Of a stretch of DNA of 14,137 bases, positions 9,170 to 14,137 are shown piece by piece. The notes beneath the pieces are model-generated. The model had not been told where the DNA came from. It did no database searches and saw only the letters and a program-made list of their open reading frames with translations. Each line of letters begins with the position of its first letter. Position 1 is the stretch's first letter. Source of the stretch: an uncultured Prevotella sp. (GTDB taxonomy: Bacteria; Bacteroidota; Bacteroidia; Bacteroidales; Bacteroidaceae); contig URJQ01000084.1 in the NCBI GenBank assembly GCA_900548195.1, positions 1 to 14,137 on the forward strand. Reading direction: 5' to 3'. The position numbers and the translations under genes are program-made.

Positions 9170-10426
9170 ATGAAAAAAATTATTCCTTTCTTGCTCGCGC
9201 TGGTGGCTACAGTATTCACTGCGTGTAGCAGCGATGATGACAACACTTTCAGAGTGTCATTCGAACAATCCTCTTACTCCCTCCAGAATGGTAGTATCGA
9301 CGTGAAACTCATTGCGGAGAATGCTCCTGCCGAAGCCACTGACATTCCAGTCACATTTGGCGGCACTGCTGTGAAAGGCGTGGACTATACTGTGTCCGCT
9401 GAGAAATACACCGTAGGCTCTGCAATGACTATCACCGTGACTGCAAAGAACAATTTCTCAGAGGCTAAGACCATCACCATGAGCGTCAATGGCGTGGAGA
9501 CAGGCAAGAATCCTATTGCTTCCATCGCTCTTGCTGCTCAGGATAAGCGCCTCTATTCTTTCAAGCAGAAATCGTATGTGCTCGGCGACATGGTGGAAGT
9601 GGAGTTCGACCTCCTCAATATCAAGGACGGTACCGCTCTCGTAGCTGAGAATGATATCGAGGTGGCTGTGGCTGCTGACGCTAAATCCACTGCTGTGGAG
9701 GGCGTAAACTATGAGTTTGTCAATAAGACCGCTGTCATCAAGAAGGGCGAAAGCAAGTGTACCTTCACCATCAAGGCTCTCAAAAAGGAGGACGGCAAGA
9801 CTTCCATCGTAGTGGCTCCACAGGTCACTGAGGCTGAGGGCTTCGTGGCTGGCGCTTTCCCTGTGGCTACTGTCAACATGATAGGCAGCTACGCTTCTGA
9901 CCTCTTGGGCACATGGGTGATGAACTCTATGGTTACCACCAAGGAGAACTTCATGTCTGCATGGGTATGCACCGAAAAAGATGCTGAGGGATGGCCTACG
10001 ATGAATGCTGAAGACACCTTCACCTTCTCTGGTGACGGTTCGGCTGAGGGCTACAAGCTTACCACTTCGCTCAAGTCTGAACTGAAGAACTATTTCCAGG
10101 AGACTTCCGACTTCTCCATCGACAAGGAAGTGCGTTCCCGCTTTGATATGTCTGGCTGGATCACTCTGCAGCAGTTGAAACTCTACAACGTAAATCGTTA
10201 CTTCTCTGCTAAGGAGATGAGCGATGATAAGGAGGCGTTTATCGGCGTCAGAAACATCAAGGATGAGAAGACAGGCGAGACATTGCTTGATGTATATATC
10301 ATCGACTATAACTCCAGGTCGTTCGCTTATCCTCTGTTCGTGGATTTTGACATGTATGCCAAGAATAAGCCTACTGCGAATATGGGCGGCATGCAGATCA
10401 ACTTCACCTTGAAGAAGAAAAAGTAA
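9170..10426 (+). CDS. Surface lipoprotein with two Calx-beta-like stretches
   Basis: Probable outer membrane lipoprotein and last gene of the operon; its likely role is cargo binding or assisting the SusCD complex (inference). The 418 residues begin MKKIIPFLLAL with lipobox FTAC (Cys19), followed by SSDDD, an acidic stretch resembling the surface-export signal of Bacteroidetes lipoproteins. Two beta-rich segments carry Calx-beta-like signatures, GVDY at 70-73 and GVNY at 178-181, each after an alternating-strand region (about 27-123 and about 127-238). The C-terminal part (about 240-418) starts with LLGTWV, reminiscent of small lipocalin-like beta-barrels, but I cannot assign it. The sequence ends in a lysine run. 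The gene lies between two copies of the GTTG/CAAC repeat. The start is set by the signal peptide. Confidence 0.85.
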   Translation: MKKIIPFLLALVATVFTACSSDDDNTFRVSFEQSSYSLQNGSIDVKLIAENAPAEATDIPVTFGGTAVKGVDYTVSAEKYTVGSAMTITVTAKNNFSEAKTITMSVNGVETGKNPIASIALAAQDKRLYSFKQKSYVLGDMVEVEFDLLNIKDGTALVAENDIEVAVAADAKSTAVEGVNYEFVNKTAVIKKGESKCTFTIKALKKEDGKTSIVVAPQVTEAEGFVAGAFPVATVNMIGSYASDLLGTWVMNSMVTTKENFMSAWVCTEKDAEGWPTMNAEDTFTFSGDGSAEGYKLTTSLKSELKNYFQETSDFSIDKEVRSRFDMSGWITLQQLKLYNVNRYFSAKEMSDDKEAFIGVRNIKDEKTGETLLDVYIIDYNSRSFAYPLFVDFDMYAKNKPTANMGGMQINFTLKKKK

Positions 10427-10435
10427 GGAATGATT

Positions 10436-10533
10436 GTTGGTTATTGGTTGTAGGTTGTCGGTTTTCGGTTGGAATGCGGATGCCTATTGTAAGCTAATCC
10501 GACAAAAACACCCACAGCCCACAACCCACAACC
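10436..10533. repeat. GTTG/CAAC imperfect palindromic repeat, copy 2
   Basis: Second copy of the element seen at 9023-9139. The left arm 10436-10483 is made of GGTTG-type units and ends in GCGGATGC. After a 13-nt middle comes ATCCGACAAAAA and CCCACAACC units to 10533. The middle has the same length as in copy 1 but a different sequence (about 7 of 13 identical). It begins 9 nt after the lipoprotein stop codon and ends 20 nt before the terminator, so it sits in the 3' untranslated part of the operon transcript. Confidence 0.85.
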
Positions 10534-10553
10534 ATTTTAATCATCTTAATAAA

Positions 10554-10583
10554 ACAAAAGCCCCTCCGAAGAGGGGCTTTTGT
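10554..10583. terminator. Strong intrinsic terminator, probably bidirectional
   Basis: A perfect 13-bp inverted repeat: ACAAAAGCCCCTC (10554-10566), loop CGAA (10567-10570), GAGGGGCTTTTGT (10571-10583). On the + strand the stem ends in TTTTGT followed by CTTTT. On the - strand the stem is likewise T-rich at its 3' end and is followed by TTTTATT. It ends the peptidase/SusCD operon on the + strand. It could also end the converging M3 peptidase transcript, whose stop codon lies about 165 nt away. Confidence 0.92.
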
Positions 10584-10589
10584 CTTTTA

Positions 10590-10744
10590 GTTGTCTGGTT
10601 GTCTTGTTGTTTGGTACTGTCTTCCAGACAGCCGCTTCTCTCTTTCCTGTAATCCCGAGACTTCGTCCCGGGTTACTCTCGCTGTGCTCGGTATTGGCTT
10701 CCAGCCAAATCTACCAACAAAACCACAAAACAACAAAACAACAA
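10590..10744. repeat. Composite structured element: GTTG/CAAC arms enclosing three hairpins
   Basis: The outer arms are a TTG/GTT-rich left flank (10591-10616, ending TTTGGTA) and a CAA-rich right flank (10712-10744, starting TACCAAC), imperfectly complementary. Inside are three hairpins in order: CTGTCT-TCC-AGACAG (10617-10631); TAATCCCGAGAC-TTC-GTCCCGGGTTA (10650-10675, with one mismatch, one bulge and one G-T pair); and TTGGCT-TCC-AGCCAA (10694-10708). The first and last have perfect 6-bp stems and identical TCC loops. The element fills the space between the terminator and the M3 stop codon at 10748. I see no coding potential in it that I would defend. Confidence 0.75.
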
Positions 10745-10747
10745 TAT

Positions 10748-12892
10748 CTACTTATCCAATCCGCGTCCACGGAGCAGGGCGTCAATCTTAGGGTCAGCGC
10801 CACGGAAGCGACGATACATGGTCATGCCATCGTCGATGCCGCCTGGGGTGAGAACGTATTTGCGGAAACGCTCTGCCACTTCTGGATTGAAGATGTCGCC
10901 AGTCTCCTTGAAGGCTTCAAAACCGTCTGCATCGAGCACCTCTGCCCAGATATAGCTGTAGTAACCTGCTGTGTAGCCGCCTTCCATGGTGTGGGAGAAG
11001 TTGGTTACGCTGTATCGAGGCTTGATCTGACGTGGAATGCCACGCTCTGCGAGCTTCTGCTCTTCAAACTTCATCACGTCAAAATCTGCCGGTACTTCTG
11101 TCAGCACGTGGAGATCCATATCGACATAGGATGCTGCGAGATACTCGGTGGTGGCAAAGCCCTGTCCGTATTTGCTTGCTGCATCGTATTTGGCAAGGAG
11201 TTCCTTAGGGAGAGCTTCGCCTGTCTTGTAATGCTTGGCATAGATGTCGAGCACTTCCGGTTCGAAAGCCCAGTGCTCATTGATCTGGGATGGCAGTTCG
11301 ACGAAGTCACGCTCCACATCGCCCACGGTGGTGTAATGCACGTCGCGCATGAATGAGTGGAGGGCGTGACCGAACTCATGGAACATTGTGGTGACATTAT
11401 CCACAGACTGCAGAGCAGGGATGTCGCCAGTGGCAGGAGTCATGCTGCATACATTGACCACTACTGGCGCTACGCGCTTGCCGTTCTCATATTTCTGCTC
11501 GCGGAAGCCAGTACACCATGCTCCGGCGCGCTTGCTGGAACGTGGGTAGTAGTCGCTGTAGAAGATGGCGAGCAGGGTAGAGTCCTTGTCATATACTTCC
11601 CATGCCTGCGCTGTCTTCTCATAGGAAGGTACTTCGGAGGTCACTTCCTTGAAGGTGACGCCATAGAGCTTGTTGGCACAATAGAAGATGCCTTTCAATA
11701 CATTGTTTATCTCAAGATACTCAGAGAGCTTGCTCTCATCGAAATTGAATTTTGCCTTGCGTGCTCGCTCAGAGTAGAAGCGGTAGTCCCATCCTTCTGG
11801 TTCGCAGTCGAGACCGTCCTTCTTCATTTCCTCGCGTATGTCAGCGAGCTCTTCGTTGGCTTTCTTCACAGCAGGAGACCATATCTGGTCGAGAAGATTA
11901 TATACGGCTTCTGGAGTCTTTGCCATGCGAGTGTCGAGGATTTGTGAAGCGCAATTCTTATAGCCCATCAGCTTGGCACGCTCCAGGCGGAGACGCACGA
12001 GCTTAGCGCATATCTCCTTGTTGTCCCATTCGTTGCCCTGATTGCCACGATTGCAGTAAGCATTATACACTTTGCGACGCAATTCGCGGTTCTTACAGTA
12101 CTGGAGCACTGGATTGCATGAAGCACGCTGCATATTAAACATCCACTTGCCTTCCTGTCCCTGCTCCTTCGCCATCTCAGCTGCGCGCTCGATGTCAGCC
12201 TGTGAGAGGCCTTCGAGGTCGGAAAGCTTATCTACAGTGACGAAGGTGTTGTTGGTCTCATGCAGGAGATTGCTGGAGAACTGTATCTGGAGAGCGGAAA
12301 TCTCCTCATTGAGCTGGCTCAGACGAGCTTTGTCGGCATCATTGAGGTTTGCTCCGTTGCGCTCAAATCTCTTGTATATTTTCTCCACCACTTTCTTCTG
12401 CTCATGAGTGAGGTCAGTGGAATTGATGTCATCATAGACCTTCTTCACGCGACTGAAAAGAGCGGGGTTCATGTATATGTCATCATTATGCTTGGAGAAG
12501 GCAGGCGACATTTCCTTGGAGAGGTCACGCAGTTCCTGTGTGGAGTTACTGTTTTCGATAGGTTCGAAGGTGTATTCCGCACGTTCCAGTTCCTCACCAC
12601 TATTTTCCAGCGCAGCGATGGTATTGGCAAAAGTTGGTGCGTCAGGATTGTTGATTATTTCCTTGATGCGGGCATTCTGCTTTTCCATTCCCTTGAGGAA
12701 TGCTTCCTTGTATTCATTTACTCCGATTTTATCGAACGACTCAATGTTGTGCTTGTTATTGCTCTTTGCAATCAGCGCATTGTCGCTTGCCGCTTGCTCG
12801 GTGATAACCTCGGTATTAGCATTTTCCTGCATCTTGCATCCTCCCATTGCCATAGTAGTTGCAATCATTGTCATTAGTGTAATCTTTTTCAT
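10748..12892 (-). CDS. dcp: M3 family zinc metallopeptidase lipoprotein (peptidyl-dipeptidase Dcp-like)
   Basis: Zinc peptidase expected to remove C-terminal dipeptides from oligopeptides. The 714 residues are close to Escherichia coli Dcp (about 680) plus a lipoprotein leader: MKKITLMTMIATTMAMGGC, with Cys19 as the lipidated residue. That places it on the periplasmic side, whereas E. coli Dcp lacks such an anchor. The zinc motif HEFGH is at 505-509 (His505, Glu506, His509), and Glu532 in DFVELPSQINEHW matches the third zinc ligand of Dcp. The C-terminal run TPGGIDDGMTMYRRFRGADP is a typical M3 substrate-binding segment. The start codon at 12892 overlaps the stop of the Rpn-type gene by 4 bp (ATGA), and no good promoter lies just upstream, so it is probably co-transcribed with that gene. 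It converges on the peptidase/SusCD operon. It could be labelled oligopeptidase A-like, but the C-terminus favours Dcp. Confidence 0.93.
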   Translation of the reverse strand: MKKITLMTMIATTMAMGGCKMQENANTEVITEQAASDNALIAKSNNKHNIESFDKIGVNEYKEAFLKGMEKQNARIKEIINNPDAPTFANTIAALENSGEELERAEYTFEPIENSNSTQELRDLSKEMSPAFSKHNDDIYMNPALFSRVKKVYDDINSTDLTHEQKKVVEKIYKRFERNGANLNDADKARLSQLNEEISALQIQFSSNLLHETNNTFVTVDKLSDLEGLSQADIERAAEMAKEQGQEGKWMFNMQRASCNPVLQYCKNRELRRKVYNAYCNRGNQGNEWDNKEICAKLVRLRLERAKLMGYKNCASQILDTRMAKTPEAVYNLLDQIWSPAVKKANEELADIREEMKKDGLDCEPEGWDYRFYSERARKAKFNFDESKLSEYLEINNVLKGIFYCANKLYGVTFKEVTSEVPSYEKTAQAWEVYDKDSTLLAIFYSDYYPRSSKRAGAWCTGFREQKYENGKRVAPVVVNVCSMTPATGDIPALQSVDNVTTMFHEFGHALHSFMRDVHYTTVGDVERDFVELPSQINEHWAFEPEVLDIYAKHYKTGEALPKELLAKYDAASKYGQGFATTEYLAASYVDMDLHVLTEVPADFDVMKFEEQKLAERGIPRQIKPRYSVTNFSHTMEGGYTAGYYSYIWAEVLDADGFEAFKETGDIFNPEVAERFRKYVLTPGGIDDGMTMYRRFRGADPKIDALLRGRGLDK

Positions 12893-13842
12893 TGATTATT
12901 ATGGTTTTTCAATTGTATTATATCTTCTAAGGATAGTCCTGTGATTTCAGCTATGCTCTGGTCTGGCATCGAGATTTTCAGAAGGTTGAGTGCAATCTGC
13001 TTTTTCTCTTCTTTCCTGCCTTCCTCACGACCTTCTTTCTTGCCTTCCTCGCGGCCTTCTTCACGACCTTCCTGCCGTCCGATCATGCGTCCTTCGATGA
13101 GTCCCTCTGATCGGTAGGTGTCGAGCACGCTGTTCTGTGTGCGGATGGCATCCATGTAATTGTCGTATTCCTGGCGGTCTTTCTTGCTCATCTTCATCAC
13201 GCGCAGCTGCTCTCTTGCCTCCTGGAGTCCAGGGGTGGTGGTGTCTTCCTTGATGCGGTTGTTTTTCAGGAAGTCGAGCCATTCCTCGATAGGAGTGCGT
13301 GCCACGTCATTAAACTCGTTGACCCTGATGAGGTAATACTCCGGGAATATCTCTTCGGGGAAGCAGGTGCGTATGGCGTCAGCGTCCTTCTGCCTTACTT
13401 TCAGTTTGTCTCCGGTATGCACACCCACGAAGGAGGTGGTGCCGTGGTAGAGATAGTCGTCGCCTTTGCCAAGGTCGAAATACAGGATATTGATGGAATA
13501 GACCTTCCTCACGTTTTCATATTTGCTGCCAAGCGAGATATGCTCCGTGATGGTCTTTGAGACTCCATAGAGTATGCGTTGCAGATAATACCACTCGCGG
13601 GTGAGCTGTATCTCCACAATGATGATTTCATTCTTGCTGTTTATCGCCTTGATGTCAACTCTGTTGAATTTGTCGTTGGCATTGGTCTGGTTGCTTTCGC
13701 TCTCCAGTATCTCGCTGATCGTGATCTTCTCGCCGAGGAGAACGGTCACGAGTCCTTCGAGTACAGAGAAGTTTGCCTTGTCTCTGAGCATCCTTTTGGC
13801 AGCCCAGTCGAATCTTATAATGCTGTCATTTTCCATTACCAT
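12889..13842 (-). CDS. Rpn / PD-(D/E)XK nuclease family protein (PDDEXK_2, transposase-associated)
   Basis: The Rpn/PDDEXK_2 family contains recombination-promoting DNA endonucleases, often labelled transposases although they do not behave as complete insertion sequences. The 317-residue protein opens with FDWAAKRMLRD and a helical stretch. The nuclease core follows: Asp63 in NRVDIKA and Glu77-x-Gln79 in IIVEIQLTRE, the D-ExQ form usual in this family. The middle (about 80-190) continues the family pattern with YGVSKTITEHI and YSINILYFDLG. The tail carries a Gly/Arg/Glu repeat at 255-278, then a short helix-turn-helix-like end, SIAEITGLSLEDIIQLK. Two starts are possible, 13842 and 13836; the first gives the length quoted. 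A matching promoter lies about 60 nt upstream. No terminal inverted repeats or partner genes were found, so it is probably a stand-alone member. The M3 peptidase start overlaps its stop. Confidence 0.88.
   Translation of the reverse strand: MVMENDSIIRFDWAAKRMLRDKANFSVLEGLVTVLLGEKITISEILESESNQTNANDKFNRVDIKAINSKNEIIIVEIQLTREWYYLQRILYGVSKTITEHISLGSKYENVRKVYSINILYFDLGKGDDYLYHGTTSFVGVHTGDKLKVRQKDADAIRTCFPEEIFPEYYLIRVNEFNDVARTPIEEWLDFLKNNRIKEDTTTPGLQEAREQLRVMKMSKKDRQEYDNYMDAIRTQNSVLDTYRSEGLIEGRMIGRQEGREEGREEGKKEGREEGRKEEKKQIALNLLKISMPDQSIAEITGLSLEDIIQLKNHNNQ
13009..13080 (-). repeat. Six tandem 12-bp units inside the Rpn-type gene
   Basis: Six in-frame 12-bp units run without interruption, each reading on the + strand as TTC(C/T) followed by an eight-base half ending in CC, such as TTCCTCACGACC and TTCTTTCTTGCC. 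On the coding strand each unit encodes Gly-(Arg/Lys)-x-Glu (GRQE, GREE, GREE, GKKE, GREE, GRKE), residues 255-278 of the protein. The product is a highly charged, probably helical linker between the nuclease core and the C-terminal segment. Units differ at several bases, so this is an old or drifting repeat, not a fresh expansion. Confidence 0.88.
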
Positions 13843-13903
13843 AGCGCTCGTCGTTTTTTGTGCAGAAGGTCATGAGAAAGTCCGTCTGCTTGTATTTCCG
13901 TGA

Positions 13904-13935
13904 CAAAAATACAAAGACTTTTCGAGAACGCCAAA
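13904..13935 (-). promoter_or_regulatory. Bacteroidetes-type promoter for the Rpn-M3 gene pair
   Basis: On the - strand, TTTG (13935-13932) is followed by 20 nt and then TATTTTTG (13911-13904). These match the -33 TTTG and -7 TAnnTTTG elements of the main Bacteroidetes sigma factor, with near-ideal spacing. Transcription would begin around 13897 and give a leader of about 55 nt before the ATG at 13842. It is the best promoter in the window, and the only good one for the - strand genes. Confidence 0.75.
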
Positions 13936-13971
13936 TTTTTTCCTCTCAAAAGTGATTGAAACCGATATAAG

Positions 13972-14025
13972 TGACGGTAAAGAAATAACTTGGTACATTT
14001 TTTTACTCAAATCATGTTACCGTCA
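13972..14025. repeat. 9-bp perfect inverted repeat with AT-rich interior
   Basis: TGACGGTAA (13972-13980) and TTACCGTCA (14017-14025) are exact reverse complements separated by 36 nt that include a run of seven T. The dyad lies 37-90 bp upstream of the -33 element of the Rpn promoter. It could be a paired operator, the base of a large stem, or the edge of a small inserted or excised segment. The interior shows no other pairing that I can support. Confidence 0.7.
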
Positions 14026-14028
14026 ATA

Positions 14029-14116
14029 AATGCTGAAAGCATAGCTTTTACACTGTAATATCATAGCTTTTACCACGCAATAACTATGCTTTTACCACCC
14101 AATAGCATAGCTTTTA
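14029..14116. repeat. Four 22-bp direct repeats sharing an 11-bp ATAGCTTTTAC core
   Basis: The core ATAGCTTTTAC starts at 14041, 14063 and 14107; a variant, TATGCTTTTAC, occupies the matching slot at 14085. The steps are exactly 22, 22 and 22 bp. The flanking half of each unit is also partly conserved in units 3 and 4 (CCACGCAATA and CCACCCAATA). The first unit also forms a small palindrome, AAAGC-ATA-GCTTT (14036-14048). The array lies upstream of the Rpn-type gene with no gene in this region. The sequence after 14117 no longer follows the pattern. Confidence 0.85.
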
Positions 14117-14137
14117 CATAGAGCCTCCTCTTATCCC

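Noticed and set aside
8849..9246. Overlapping open frames on the - strand across the first GTTG/CAAC repeat
   Set aside because: The translations are Val/Gly/Cys-rich low-complexity strings produced by the repeat arms and run antisense into two real lipoprotein genes.
10580..11356. Open frame of 258 codons on the + strand opposite the M3 peptidase
   Set aside because: It lies antisense to a clearly identified M3 gene and begins within the terminator/repeat region. The translation has no recognisable domain and is explained by codon bias of the real gene.
12260..12877. Open frame of 205 codons on the + strand, antisense to the N-terminal part of the M3 gene
   Set aside because: It lies entirely inside the M3 coding region on the other strand, with no promoter, signal or domain of its own.
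12889..13842. A complete insertion sequence around the Rpn-type gene
   Set aside because: I found no terminal inverted repeats or target-site duplication flanking the gene, and its stop codon overlaps the M3 start, which argues against a recent discrete insertion.
14029..14116. Possible CRISPR array at the right edge
   Set aside because: The 11-bp cores are too short, the intervening bases are only 11 nt and partly conserved, and no cas gene is visible. These are direct repeats, not repeats with spacers.

Overview
The window looks like chromosome of a Bacteroidales bacterium, most likely Prevotellaceae (Prevotella/Segatella type). The evidence is a SusC/SusD pair, several lipoproteins with Bacteroidetes-style lipoboxes, promoters of the TAnnTTTG type, no clear Shine-Dalgarno sequences, and a Rpn-type PD-(D/E)XK gene. 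The genus is inferred from overall character; no rRNA or other marker gene is present. I see no tRNA, rRNA, CRISPR array, insertion sequence or phage gene.

Left part (about 80-10583, + strand): six genes read in one direction. They encode an exported subtilisin-like S8 protease, a periplasmic S9 (DPP IV/prolyl oligopeptidase) peptidase overlapping it by 4 bp, a SusC/RagA TonB-dependent transporter 13 nt later, a SusD/RagB lipoprotein, a 68-residue lipoprotein, and a 418-residue lipoprotein with two Calx-beta-like stretches. A perfect 13-bp-stem terminator closes the unit. Two proteases next to a SusCD pair, with no glycoside hydrolase, polysaccharide lyase, sulfatase or sugar regulator, point to a peptide/protein utilisation locus in the manner of RagAB, not a glycan locus. 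The likely flow is protein cleavage by S8, peptide capture by SusD and the accessory lipoproteins, TonB-driven uptake through SusC, then periplasmic trimming by S9.

Right part (10748-about 13935, - strand): a convergent pair. A Rpn/PDDEXK-family protein is transcribed first from a good Bacteroidetes promoter, and its stop codon overlaps the start of an M3 (Dcp-like) metallopeptidase lipoprotein. The M3 enzyme would remove dipeptides from imported peptides, so functionally it extends the left operon although it is on the opposite strand.

Non-coding structure is the least explained part. Two copies of a GTTG/CAAC-bounded imperfect palindrome follow the stop codons of the two accessory lipoprotein genes and so bracket the large one. 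They share an ungapped 67-bp core. A third, different GTTG/CAAC-bounded element with three successive hairpins fills the gap between the terminator and the M3 gene. At the right edge there is a 9-bp inverted repeat and a run of four 22-bp direct repeats upstream of the Rpn promoter. Bases 1-216 hold only a candidate promoter and leader.
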